Positions 1 to 10,488 of a stretch of 64,000 bases of DNA are shown one piece after another (positions within the stretch are counted from its first letter, which is position 1; the number at the start of each line of letters is the position of its first letter). Source of the stretch: Panicum virgatum (lineage: Eukaryota > Streptophyta > Magnoliopsida > Poales > Poaceae); the NCBI RefSeq assembly GCF_016808335.1, contig NC_053149.1:22438451-22502450 (forward strand). Direction: 5' to 3'. The notes beneath the pieces were generated by a model. The model was not told the origin of the DNA. It did not search any database and was given only the letters and a program-made list of their open reading frames with translations. Made by a program: the position numbers and the translations under genes.

Positions 1-691
1 TATAAATAGCTGGAGGTAACCCTAACTCCCAATTTCCAATCCTTCCCCATCCGCAGCTCATCTCTCAGCCGCCACACACAGGCAGGCAGCCCGCAGCACT
101 CACCCGCTCCCCATCCCGTAAGCTGCAGCGCCCGCCCTCTCCCCATCCGGCAAGTTCCAGCTCCCGCACCCCTCCCCATCCTGGTGGCCGGCCGCCGGTG
201 GCCCAGGCGGCCCTCGGCACGCGCCTAGAAGGCAAGCCCCCCAGGCTGCAAGTGCCAGTCGGCAGGCGCCCAGGAGGCAAGTGCTCAGGTGGTAGGCGCT
301 CAGGCGGCACTCAGCAGGCGCCCAAGCGGCAGGCCACAGGCGCCCAGCCCTCGATTCCGGCGTCCCCAGCTGGCGGCCTGCTCAAGAAGAAGAAGGCACC
401 TAGGCAGTAGGCTACAGGTGCCCAGCCCAGCCATCGCTTCCGAACTCATGGATTTATTGTTATCTTGCTCTTATTACTTTGAAAATGTACTATTTGATTA
501 CTCAAATTGAGAAATTTTTGCATTTTTATTATAGTTGTTGCCAAACCCGCGGGCACCCGAAACCTGCCCGAAACCCGGCGGGGTGCGGGTGCAGCGGGTC
601 TACCTGCGGGCAGGTTTTCCCCAACCCCGCGGGTTTGCCTGCGGGCGGGTTTTTGCCAAACCCGCACCCGCATCCGCGGGTGCCATCCCTA
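1..691. mobile_element. Terminal part of a non-autonomous hAT-type DNA transposon
   Basis: The sequence ends at 681-691 in TGCCATCCCTA, whose reverse complement TAGGGATGGCA resembles hAT terminal inverted repeats. The 150 bases before it (540-680) are packed with short GC-rich subterminal repeats of the form CCCGCGGG or GCGGGTTTGCC, a usual hAT transposase-binding layout. The next 8 bases (692-699, ATCTAGCT) differ by one base from ACCTAGCT at the same place in the related flanks near 36050 and 54725, as expected for an 8-bp hAT target duplication. The other end lies outside the window or is lost. Inside, 198-430 holds degenerate GGCAGGCGCCC-like repeats; short ORFs there resemble nothing I know. 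Ownership of 1-500 by the same element is inference. Confidence 0.5.
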
Positions 692-695
692 ATCT

Positions 696-1185
696 AGCTA
701 GGGTCTCGTCATCAACTTGCTACACAAAGTTGGGTAGAAACTTTATGCCACACGAAATGGGATTTAGGCCCCTTTTGGTTGGGCTAATCCTTTACTGTAA
801 GGGCAAGCACAGCGCAGGCAATATGCTATAGCCCCAAGAAGAAAAGATGAACCTACACATAGGAATGGAGGAATTGAAGTCACCAGGTCCCTAGCTGTCC
901 CACTCCCTTCCCTAGGTGTCCCACTACAACCTAGCTTTCTCTCCTCCAGTACCTTTTCAGCTTTTTTCAGAGAAAAGCAAACGATAGCAACACGAATCTT
1001 TCTCCCACCGCGCTCTCTAGTTGCTTCTTCTGAATTTTGTCAGATGAAGCTCTTGTATCCTCTGCATGAGACTATGAGGGTCTGTGAGGCTACTCTGATC
1101 GCGCTTTTTTTCATCCGAACCTACGTGGCCTGACAGAACCACAATACACGGTGGAGCGTTGGGGTGGCCTAAGTCGTAGCTTTTC
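696..1185. repeat. Paralogous copy of the A3 insertion locus, lacking the A element
   Basis: This stretch matches 54727-54763 joined directly to 56044-56490, that is, the flanks of the A3 solo LTR without the LTR or its duplicated GTTGG. The 5-bp target GTTGG is present once at 729-733. By eye about 22 of 450 positions differ (roughly 5%), more than between the two tandem units (about 3%), so this duplication is probably older. Similarity stops at 1185 because the other copy is truncated there by element E. Confidence 0.8.
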
Positions 1186-1973
1186 AAGAAGTAGCTTTGG
1201 AAAAGTAGCTCATAACCCTTTTGTTTTAGTAGGTGTGCCTTCTAAAACGCTACTCTCACCGACAAGCGGATCCTGCTAATCAATCTCTTCCATCTTCTTC
1301 TCGTGCATGCAAGGGAGGTGTGTAGCCTCGGGTGACGCCGATGGAGCGGCGGTCAGCCCAGGTGGGGCAGCAGCGCTTGGGATCTTCAACGTTCGCACGT
1401 GAGACGGCAGTGACGAAAATGAAGGAGACCTGCAGCTTGGGTTGGAACTCCAGCTTCACTAGCCATTGGCGGCTAGGGCGCCACCGTGCAAGCCTCTAAG
1501 GGAAGTCTGCGAGGCCACCGCTAGAGCCGCGCACCTGCGTGGTCCGCCGTTCAGATGCGAGGAGGAAGAATCTCGGGAGAATCATGGAAGAAATGGCGTG
1601 GAGAATCTTGATCAGTGGGCTGAATAGAGTGAGGAGGCTGACAGTATACCTCGCGCTGGCAGGCGGCGGCTGGAGGGGCGCCGGTGATGGTGAGGTCGCT
1701 GGGTGGCGCGATAGCGAGAAAGTCCCAATGTTGCGGATGAGAGACATGTCGTGGACGGAAAAGAAAAGAAAGAACGAACCTATATGTACGTAAAGAGTGG
1801 CACGTCGGTTATTTCTAGATAAAAGCAGCTAAATGCAGGGTGAAGATTGCTTTCACTTTTGTACTTAAAAAAAGCTACTTTTGGGCAAAATCATATGTGG
1901 CTTTTGGCCCTTTAGTTAGCTTTTGACTTTTGCAAAAGCAAAAACCGGTTGAAAAGCCCAACTAAAGGAACCC
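767..1973. mobile_element. Harbinger/Tourist-like non-autonomous DNA element
   Basis: Imperfect terminal inverted repeats are visible: GGCCCCTTTTGGTTGGGCT at the left end and, as reverse complement, GGGTTCCTTTAGTTGGGCT at the right. The element is flanked by TTA (764-766 and 1974-1976), the 3-bp target duplication of PIF/Harbinger elements. No transposase is recognisable in the 1.2 kb, so it would be moved in trans. A truncated second copy lies at 56078-56490. CACTA elements also duplicate 3 bp, but the termini do not begin CACTA. Confidence 0.6.
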
Positions 1974-1976
1974 TTA

Positions 1977-2940
1977 GTTGTAAATTGTAATGTAACAAAG
2001 TAAAAAACATGTTTCGGTTGGTAGTGTCACAAATTTCCCAGTACAATTAGTACGAGCTGCCGCGTCCAGGAAGCATTTATCAAAGAACAATACCGTTTAT
2101 ATTTGTACTCCATTTAAGAAACAAAATCCTCAAGAATATCAAGGCCATGGTCATTTGCAAGAAGATTAGTACATGGTTTCCTCTGTTTTCAGTCTTGAAG
2201 CAACTAGACAACAGAAATTAAGATTTATTAACCCATGCCCTCAACTTAACGCGTCTAGATTGGAAATGAGGATTTTGAAGATGTCTTTTTGATGTCATGG
2301 AAGCAACTGGTCTCTCATGGGAAGGCCTAATGGAGCCAAAGAACAAGGAAAATGAATTAGCAAAATATACAGAGGAATAAAATAAAGAAAGAGCAACAAA
2401 GATAGAAACTGAAAAATAGGCCAATCTATTAGCTACGTCAGTTTATATAAAGAAAGTAAGGCAACAGGTAAACCTTCATATAAAATGCCAGTTCTTTGTA
2501 ATAACTAAACCAGAATTTGTAGCTAATCTAATAGTAAACTGACAATGGCAAAAACAAAAGTACAAACCATAGTGCCATGTAATCAGAGAAAGGTAATCAA
2601 CTGAAACTGTTAAAATGGATATTAATGGTAATTTTTTTGCAAATTTCAATCAAGCAATTGCCTAAGTGTTTATTATAAGAGGGCAATAACCACAAAAGTA
2701 AAGAGTAATCCCATGTGTGAACCCAAAATTTTAATTCTCCTAGTTGATAGTATGACTTAACTACATCTTACTGGTAGAAGCCAAAACGGAAAGCAGAAAC
2801 TGTTATATTCATGTAGTGAACATCATATGTTATCCAACAACATAATCTTGGTATTCAACCAGTGAAATAATGCATGGTTTTCCCTAGAAGTTAACTAGGA
2901 AATTGAACAAAAGGGATTAGCAACCAACTGTACCATCAAG
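1977..2940. other. Intergenic, no gene recognised
   Basis: AT-rich DNA between the MITE and the last exon of the minus-strand CASP-like locus. The part next to 2940 should hold that gene's 3' untranslated region and polyadenylation site. I see no ORF with recognisable similarity, no terminal repeats and no RNA gene. Confidence 0.5.
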
Positions 2941-3211
2941 CTACTGCTGTGCTGCCCCCGGTCGATGAAGCCGGGACAGGACCAGGTAAGCTCGGAGACA
3001 CGACGCCATTGCATAGCAAAAGCCGGCTAGCAGGGAGGTCGAGCAGAATGCAGTCTTATAAGTGTATGTCGATTTGCTGAATAAATGGTTGGCGAAGAAG
3101 AAGACTTGCATCAACCCTAAAGTCGCGCACGCAGAGCCTAGACTCCACAATGACGTAACCTGTGAATTAAATGATATGTGTTAGTAATCTCTTTCCCATA
3201 TTTACCATATC

Positions 3212-3272
<61 letters not shown>

Positions 3273-3434
3273 TAATAAAAAAGGCAGATATGTACCCATT
3301 TTCCCGCAACCAAGAACAGGCACGTCATGGGTGGCCCTGTAAGAGTAGCTGCCCCACAACGCACAGCTAAGATTTGGCACATAACCTCTAGAAAGGATAC
3401 AGACACTAGCACAAAGAGTCCGATAATCAAAAAT
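2941..3434 (-). CDS. CASP-like (CASPL5-type) membrane protein, last two exons only
   Basis: Two minus-strand exons fit together: 3296-3434 (acceptor CTGCAG before it, donor GTACAT after it) and 2941-3159 (acceptor TTCACAG), joined by a 136-base phase-0 intron and ending in TAG. The product has three hydrophobic stretches, with VTSLWSLGSACATLGLMQ in the place of the third transmembrane helix, resembling the C-terminal three quarters of four-helix CASP-like (MARVEL-related) plasma-membrane proteins; CASPs scaffold membrane domains. The exon begins with the last base of a codon, so at least one upstream exon is missing from view; none is evident in 3435-4090. A second, broken copy lies at 4091-4565 with the same exon phases, which supports a real gene family. 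The subfamily call rests on remembered family shape, not a search. Confidence 0.5.
3212..3271. repeat. (TA)n(TG)n microsatellite in the CASP-like intron
   Basis: About 8 TA units followed by about 22 TG units, wholly inside the intron 3160-3295. Likely length-polymorphic. Confidence 0.95.
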
Positions 3435-4090
3435 CTGCAGAGAAACAATAATGTTATTATCAAGGCCCTGTTTTGTTCCCAGTAGACAGTAGCTATCTGC
3501 TAAACAGGTATAGATAGTGGATTAGATAGTTACTACTTGGACCAATAGCTGGAGCAAGTTAGATAATAGACACAAAATAGAACTCAACTCAAGAATATGT
3601 TTTCTACATTGTACTTCAGTGTTTTCTGTAATATGTTTTCTCCGGCTAATCTTGATCATTTATGCATTTTCAGAATCAGTCTGAATCGAAAAGGCTCACT
3701 AGGGCCCTCCAGAGTGTCTAGATCAGCTTGAACAGTTGTTTCAACATGTCGCTGTTGATGGATCTAATTCTTGTATTGCTGGCCAACACTTTGGACATGA
3801 AGAAGAACAGTGAAAGGTTCCTAGAGATGCTATGGTGCAAGTCCTAGTACAGGGAAGAACACCAAGAGTCCTATGGATCAAATGTTTGAGAGTATTCACA
3901 CAACTTGGTCCAAAAGGTGATGTAAGGAGATATAATGTCTAGATCAATCAACAAAGTCATGCAATTGGATAATATACTATTAAATAATAGAGGAAAGCTA
4001 AACAGAAAGAACAAGCAAGACATCGCTTACTCTAGTGCCATATTGGGGTTGCAGATCATATTGTTGGCCAGTTCAACATTAGACCGATGC
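3435..4090. other. AT-rich spacer between the CASP-like loci
   Basis: It should contain the 5' exon of the CASP-like gene at 2941-3434, but no GC-rich first exon or TATA-proximal start could be recognised on the minus strand. The stretch 3470-3575 begins GGCCCTGTTTTGTTCCC and ends near CACAAAATAGAAC, perhaps a decayed MITE; support is weak. Confidence 0.35.
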
Positions 4091-4565
4091 CTATGCTGGG
4101 GCAAGCGAAAGCCATCCCCAGCATGTTTGAAGTAAAGATGATGAACTCAGCGGTTCATCACTTGGGCCACTCCGTGTTATCCAATTTGCAAAAATGCATG
4201 GGATTGCAGCCGCAAAGCTAATAAAGCCTCTCGTGATCGCGTCTTTGAATTTCTGGCAATGCTGCATTGCGCAGGACTTCAGATCGTACCTGACGAATAC
4301 GACCACTCCTGAAGCTGTGCTTGCAGCACAGAAAGTCACTGCACCAACTATCTGTACGACCAGATCGAGAAGTTAAGATTGAACAATACCCAAAAAAAAA
4401 AAGAGCACCAAGAACTGGCTGTAACATACCGTGTCGGCTAACTATAAGGCATGAACAAACCACTTTTGAGGAGCGTCTTTGTTCTTTATCACCATCAGGT
4501 CCAGATCTGCTACTAACATACCAAAGGACCACAATGCCTGTACCCCGGCTGCCACGGCTAGCAAA
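4091..4565 (-). pseudogene. CASP-like (CASPL5-type) gene copy with an in-frame stop
   Basis: Two exons at 4430-4565 and 4091-4351 (acceptors GTGCTGCAG and GTACAG, donor GTATGT, intron 78 bases, phase 0) mirror the exon layout of the locus at 2941-3434; the first exon is 136 against 139 bases. The product shows the second helix with LWSFGMLVADLDL, the third helix VTFCAASTASGVVVFV, a loop with cysteines (KSCAMQHC) and a fourth helix. One TAG interrupts the first exon near 4445, just before the intron, so the locus is either dead or carries a sequencing error or polymorphism. The upstream exon is not found: an E-family LTR lies at 4722 where it might have been. Confidence 0.5.
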
Positions 4566-4721
4566 CTGCAGCACAAAGATGAATTTTACCAACAAATTAA
4601 ATACACCAAAAAATATATAACACTGTAGAAACGAAGGCACCAGATCATCGCTGAGGCGCTCTCTCTCCTTTGCTCAACCAAATCCAACGGCCATTGTTCA
4701 GTGTACAGTAAACAATCTCCT

Positions 4722-5274
4722 TGTTGACGCAAGATTAGCCAACACACAAGCGCTAGAACGCGCAGGATCGCAACGATCGCAACCGGACGAAGTCCCCTGG
4801 CGACCGGTCAGACTGGTCGCGCCAACCGGTCAGACCGGTTGGGCGCAGAGAGCTTCGCGAAGACCTAGAAGCTCAAGCTCGGGAGGGACCCCATCGGAGG
4901 TCGAAGATCTAGGGTTCTCTTGAGGTCAGCAGGCCACTCAAGACGCCCTTGAATGCCTTCGAGATGAGCAAAGAACAGCGCGAGGTTGGAAAACTTAGGG
5001 TATGGAGAAAAATAGGAAAATTGTAATTTTATTGATTCAATTAGGTAGAAAGACCTCAATCGGTTGTGGCCTTTTTATTTATAGGCCGGGGAAGACGTAC
5101 TCCTTCCAAATCGGGTTACAAACGGACTCTACAAATCAAATCCAACCTGATTCGGATTACACAGGACCAGACCAGTCTGACCGGTCGGCCCGGTCGGCCT
5201 TCGGCATTGCTAATTTTGGCTGCCAACATATGCCCCCTGCTTTTTAGTGAGCTATGCAAACTAAAAAGCAAGTA
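4722..5274 (-). mobile_element. E-family Tat retrotransposon remnant: 3' LTR plus a stub of internal DNA
   Basis: On the minus strand the LTR runs from 5228 (TGTTGGCAGCC) to 4722, 507 bases, and matches the LTRs of D (32551-33074) and E (56491-56731). The 46 bases at 5229-5274 match the polypurine-tract side of element E (56732-56777, minus-strand AAAAAGCAGGGGGCATA), so this is the 3' LTR with the rest of the element lost where F begins. ACCGGT repeats sit at both ends of the LTR. Confidence 0.8.
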
Positions 5275-5756
5275 CCAGTGACGGAGGTAGATCTATGTAC
5301 CTCCCTGCCGAGTGGGGTCCCTGGAACCCAGGTGGCTACCCTGCTCGGTGACTCAGCTACGACTACTCGGCGTACGGCACTCGGTCGTGCGCGGAAAGAA
5401 TCTTCAAGGATCAAGACGAGAGGCTCCAGCTAGAGTCCCGCATATTTAGGGATCTTAACCGACCTTCTTCTTTGTAAAACAACCCGAGCATATCATTCCA
5501 TGTACCCCTACACCTCCTAGTCTATATAAGGGAGATGTAGGCCAACCCATAGACTCTCTCCACCTTTTCGCAGCATCCTGCAAACCCTAATACAACCCCG
5601 AACACAGGACGTAGGGTATTACGCACATCGCGGCCCGAACCTGTCTAAGTCCCTGCGTCTTCGTGTTACCATCGAGCTCTTGGTCCTGAGATCCCCATCC
5701 TGAAACTCTACCACCGGGTACACCCCTGGTGGACTGGCCGGAATAACAATCCGACA
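5275..5756 (+). repeat. 5' LTR of Tat-type element F
   Basis: It begins TGACGG and ends CCGACA just before a primer-binding-like stretch. A TATA-like TATATAAG lies at about 5522-5529, followed by a plausible transcript start and leader. The left border is taken from where E-family sequence stops; whether F inserted there or is truncated cannot be decided, because its 3' end is not in the window. Confidence 0.6.
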
Positions 5757-6698
5757 GTTGGCACGCCAGGTAGGGGACTCAGGGCTCATACGTCGAGTTC
5801 AATGGCAGCCAACACCGGCGTCGTCTTCTCTGCCAGCGTCACTGCCCAGATGGAGGCGACGATTGGCTTCTCCTTCACCTTCGAAAGCTTCCCGGAGGTC
5901 ATGGTTCCCAGGAACCCCGCTTCCAATCCTCCAGCCGCCGGAGGCCACGACGTCCCTAGGGTTAGATCCGATCTAACCCCTCAAGCGCCTGCCGCCTCCC
6001 GGATTTCTGAATCTGAGAGCTATGACGTGCCGGTCACGTCAACTAGGGTGACCCGTCGCCCTGATGAATATGTTGATGACCTGATCTTCCAGATAGATCG
6101 CGTCAGTAGATCCATCGCCGAGTGCATTCGACTCGGCGAATTCGCACTTCGCCATTGCGACGACCCCGACCGTGTTCTCCAGGAACTCGGCAACACGTCT
6201 ACTAGAACCAGATCCGATCTGGTCTCCCCAAGACCTGCTGCCCTTAGGGTTCCTGAACCCGAGGAGGACTATGCGGCAACCGCTCCTTCCCGGACGACCC
6301 GTCGTCCAGATGGGTCTACTGATGATCTCATCTCCCAGATAGATCGAGTCGGCAGATCCATCGCCGAGTGCGTCAGGCTCGGCGAGGACACGCTTCTGCA
6401 CCACGACGACCCGGGTCAGATTCCTCTCGGACTCCGCAACACCGCCGTGACGTATTCGGACCAGATCCGAGTACGACTACCGACCCGGCTACCTTCGGTC
6501 AGATCTGATCTGACCCGACTTTAGGAGAGGAACTCGGCTTCCAGCACGCCTCGTTCACCCTCCCACCCAACCGCTCTTCTGCAATGGAGCATCACCACAA
6601 CTTCATCGTCTCCGACGACTCCGACACTCGTGAAAAAGAGACCGATGAGGAGAAGGCCCAACGACTTCACCGCAACGAGATCCGCGCCGACATGAGGC
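5757..6698 (+). mobile_element. Internal 5' fragment of Tat-type element F, cut off by element C
   Basis: Immediately after the LTR, 5758-5777 reads GTTGGCACGCCAGGTAGGGG, the junction type seen at the primer-binding site of grass Tat elements such as RIRE2. The fragment carries the ORF at 5802-6524 and part of a following region before it is interrupted at 6699 by the C LTR. It does not resume downstream, because the right end of C is itself destroyed. Confidence 0.65.
5802..6524 (+). CDS. N-terminal ORF of element F (pre-gag region) with an internal duplication
   Basis: 240 residues from an ATG 45 bases after the LTR. No catalytic domain is recognisable. Residues about 85-155 and 165-235 form two imperfect repeats, each starting TRRPD followed by DDLI-QIDRV-RSIAEC-RLGE and a DDP motif, so a module of about 75 residues has been duplicated. 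Tat-lineage elements often carry an ORF ahead of gag whose role is unknown, and its place directly after the primer site fits that. It could instead be the N-terminus of gag. The stop may be natural or a lesion. Confidence 0.55.
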   Translation: MAANTGVVFSASVTAQMEATIGFSFTFESFPEVMVPRNPASNPPAAGGHDVPRVRSDLTPQAPAASRISESESYDVPVTSTRVTRRPDEYVDDLIFQIDRVSRSIAECIRLGEFALRHCDDPDRVLQELGNTSTRTRSDLVSPRPAALRVPEPEEDYAATAPSRTTRRPDGSTDDLISQIDRVGRSIAECVRLGEDTLLHHDDPGQIPLGLRNTAVTYSDQIRVRLPTRLPSVRSDLTRL

Positions 6699-8147
6699 TG
6701 TTGACGCTCACTAACGACCATTTCTAGGCATCAACTTGATCAGAAAATCATGAGAGTTTGCATTTCTTGCATACATTTATATTCAATAAAGTCCCTAAAC
6801 CACACTTTACCTTCTAGAATATGCAAGTTGTGTTTTTGAGCTAATATGCAGGTTACAAGCACACTTTAGTCCGACAAAAAATCACAAAAAATATCAGAGC
6901 ATCGATTCAAGCTCAAGTGGACCAAAAGAATCACAATAACCAAAGCAAAACTACTTAAGACAAGCTCTACCCTGGTGTTCAAACCAGGCCAGGCCTAGAC
7001 AGGCCCAACTGCCAGTAGCTGGAGGCGGTTGGCGCCACTGGCAGGCCGGCCGGCCCCTTGGTCGGCCGACCAGCCCGTGGGCCCCTCCGCCTTAAGCTTG
7101 CTATGTGGCAGCTTGGCACTGGTCCCCTAAGTCGGTTTGCGGAGGATTAGCTGCAGAACCCCGGTGGCTCCCTCCTATAAATACAAGGGGGAGGGGGGTA
7201 GAGAATAGGATACACACACATCTCACTTCACTCTTCTCTCTTGCATTCCTTGCACAGTCTTTAGGCTTAGTGGAATTTAGGAGAAGTCTAGGAGTCATCG
7301 AGTCGCCGGAGTTGCTCGAGAGTCTGGTATGGGATCATCTCTAGCTCTCTCTTGTAATATTCGGTCGTTTGTAATAGAATTAGACTGTGGTTACCAATAT
7401 CTGCTTGAAGTATATTCTGAGTTGTCGGTTATATGCTTCTTGTCATGGTTGCATTATTATTCAATGCTTGCATTGTATAATTGCCCTGTACTGGAGATAG
7501 TTAGTCCTTCGTTCTTAGAACTCTATCAACTGTTTCAGTATTCGTGTGATTGCTAAGAGTTGCTGGATGTCAACTATACCCACGGTTTGTAGAGGTAGCC
7601 GGCAGGTGGTGACAGCCCTGTCCGAGCCTTTTCGTAAACCTCCACATTCGGTATGGGGGTAGGAGGTACATAAAGTCGCCGAGGTGTACGGGCTCCTCCC
7701 GTTACTTCGATAGCGATCTCCCTGTTGTGTAGTTTAATCTCTAACAAGCTAACTAATGAGAAAGTGTAGATATAGCTAGCCTAGCACAGCTGACTCGAGC
7801 TCTGACTTTTACCTTGCTCCCGGCCTAGAGTAATCATTATTCTTTTATTCAAGAGAGTAGTCGTGTGTGTGTGTCACACTACCTCCTACCATGTTATTAT
7901 CTTACCCCTGTTTATGTATGAGAATATCCAATCTAGATAAAGCTCACTAACTAATCTATACACTCTCTCACTCATCGCCTTCTCTGCGGAAATATAAATG
8001 ACACCCCGGTATACTCCCGGGTAAAATGCTACAGCGGTATTCCGTGCGCTTGCAGATTTATTCGTGGTTCATGAAATACCTGCCACCCCCTTGGCGTCTG
8101 CGGGCATCATCGCTGATCTCCAGTGGTGACGTTGGCCGGCGCCAACA
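6699..8147 (+). repeat. 5' LTR of element C
   Basis: 1449 bases, TGTTGACGCTC to GCGCCAACA. It has a TATA box TATAAATA at 7176-7183, a paired palindrome GGCCGGCC / GTCGGCCGAC at 7043-7072 upstream of it, and a conserved U5 block at 7581-7652 shared with the A LTRs. Confidence 0.85.
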
Positions 8148-8155
8148 AGCATTTT

Positions 8156-8173
8156 TGGCGCCATTGCCGGGGA
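8156..8173 (+). promoter_or_regulatory. Primer-binding site of element C
   Basis: TGGCGCCATTGCCGGGGA lies 8 bases after the LTR and matches, with one change, the TGGCGCCGTTGCCGGGGA site of element B (18634-18651). This motif is typical of Athila/Tat elements. Confidence 0.75.
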
Positions 8174-8295
8174 AGGCACAGAGTGGAATATATAGATAAA
8201 GTTGTGAAAAAAAATCGTGATTAGTATTCGCATGCTAAATAGGCTAACTTGGCTTTGTTTTTCTTGTCTTTGTTGATATGAAAATAGGGTAGTGT

Positions 8296-10488
8296 ATGAC
8301 CGGTTTCGACTTGCCGCAAAACTTTCATTCCGATCCAGAGTCACTTCTGAGGAGGACGCGAGCTCATCTCGTATCACCTCAGAGATCACTCCTGGAAGTT
8401 GATCCAGTCATTGCATCGTCGTCAGCTCCCAGAGTTATGGCCCAGAAGACACTCCGTGATTATTCTGCTCTGTCTGCTAGCCAGGTCCCCATCGGACCTG
8501 AGGTTAACACCAGAGGAGAGAACTTCGAGATCAAGATGGGTCTCATTACGATGGTGCAGGCCAGCCCATTCTGTTGCAAGGCCAATGAGGATGCCAGCGC
8601 TCATCTCCAGTAGTTCCTAGAGCTTTGCAGTACTTTTGTTATCAAGAGTGTATCGCAAGATGCAATTCGGCTCCGTCTGTTTATGTTTTCCCTCTTGGGG
8701 AGAGCGAAGCAGTGGTTTTATGCTAACAAGGCTGCTGTGGATACTTGAGACAAGTGTGCCAAGGCGTTCCTCGCGAAATTCTTCCCGACGGGCAAGACCA
8801 ATACTCTTCATGGTCGGATTTCGAACTTCCAGCAGGCATCAAATGAGTCAATTCCGGAAGCTTGGGAGAGGCTTCAGGATTACATTCTGGCGTGTCCGCA
8901 CCATGGAATGGACAGCTGGCTCATTCTACAAAACTTCTACAATGGGTTGACACAGTCATCCCGTGATCATGTGGATGCCGCTGCAGGTGGAGCTTTCTTC
9001 TCGCTGACCACTGAAAGAGCTACATCATTGATCGAGAAGATGGTTTCCAACCAAGGTTGGAGCGACGATCGCCTCCAACTGTGCCAGCAAGGTATGCACT
9101 CTGTCAAGGAGGCTGACATGCTCGCTATGAAGATCGATCTCCTCCTCAAGAAATTTGAGGACTATTGCCAAGATAAGGCTCAGATGCATACACTTCAAGC
9201 CTTGGAAACTCACATGACGTGCGAGGTCTGCGGGAATGTTGGACATTCAGGCGATAATTGCCCAGAAACCCAAGAAGAAGCTTTATTCCTCAATGGCAAC
9301 AACGGGTTTCGTCCACAAGGAGGTCAGGGGTGGAATCAACCATGCCCATATTACCAAGGAGGTAATGGGAATTCGAATTCTTTCGGTCCTAACCAACCTA
9401 CCATGAGAGATCTTGTCTACGGCCAAGCGAAGATCAATGAGTCCCTTCAGAAGAAGTTGGCCGCTATGGACAAATCTATGGAGACTATCCATGCCAAGAT
9501 GGATGGATTATCCACAACTATAAAGAACCAGCTGAGTTTCAATAAGGCGCTAGAAACTCAATTGGCTCAGTTAGCTGCTGCTACACCTACTGCTGAACTA
9601 GGGAAGATTCCGGGGCAACCCGAGTCTACTCTAGAAAGTATGAATGTTGTCGATGCTATTTGGAAAGAGCCCTTTAGCAAGACACCCCTCAGCTATGCGG
9701 AGAAGCTCACACGCCCAAGAAGAGGTGCGTGGGGCGAGTTAGCAGCCACAATAAGAGAAGATCCCGGAACCCCAGTGATCAGCTGCTCAATCTTTGATTA
9801 TGAATTTGATCACGCCCTTTGTGACCTTGGAGCTAGTGTCAACATCATGCCCAAGGTAACTTTCGAGAAGTTAGGCTATCCGATAGTGTCCCCTACCACT
9901 ATGTATGTTCAGCTGGCAGATTCCACGATAAGATATCTAGAAGGAGTTGTGGAAATGTTAATGGTAAAAGTAAAAAATACCTACATATTGGTGGATTTCG
10001 TAGTCCTTGATATGGAAGGAGATCTTGGAATCCCGCTCATACTTGGGCGACCATTCCTCAAGGATACAAATGCCAGTATTGATGTGGGGAGAGGAAGAAT
10101 CAGCCTCCGAATCATGGGAAAGACCATGAAATTTAGGTTCCAAAACAAGACAGAGGTATTTCTGATTCATGAGGATAATGAGAAACAAGGGCTATGGGCA
10201 GAGCCCGGTTGGGATGATCAGAACTATCGCCCCTCGTCCAAGCCAGCTTGGGAGGATTGGGAAATTCATACTCCACCAACCGAGCCAGTGGAAGATGATC
10301 AGAAGATCCATGATTTTATTACCAATACAAAATGGGAAGATCTGAGGGTCGTCTATCCATCATCAGAGGATCCTGTTCCTACGCCGCCTACGCCACCAAA
10401 GAAGACCAAGAAGGTGTGGTGCAAGAAGAACAAAACATCATCGACCGCTACTACTTCTCCAGGTATGGACGAAACGACATCAACCTGA
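8296..10488 (+). pseudogene. Element C gag-protease polyprotein, two in-frame stops
   Basis: One reading frame of 731 codons from the ATG at 8296 to TGA at 10488, broken only by TAG at 8611-8613 and TGA at 8746-8748; no frameshift is needed. Order: capsid-type gag region (with AKQWFYANKAAV and FYNGL motifs, about residues 100-260), a CCHC zinc knuckle CEVCGNVGHSGDNC near 9220-9261, a Gln/Gly/Asn-rich stretch, coiled-coil-like residues, then a retropepsin domain with active site CDLGASVNIMP near 9820-9855 and the downstream LILGRPFL motif. Polymerase never follows: the ORF ends in a Pro/Lys-rich tail. From 8749 to the end the frame is fully open (579 codons). Confidence 0.85.

Noticed and set aside
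198..831. Overlapping short ORFs in three frames
   Set aside because: They come from GC-rich repeats of the hAT end; translations are Gly/Arg/Pro-rich and mutually overlapping.
3212..3271. Regulatory or structural role for the TA/TG tract
   Set aside because: A plain microsatellite within an intron explains it.
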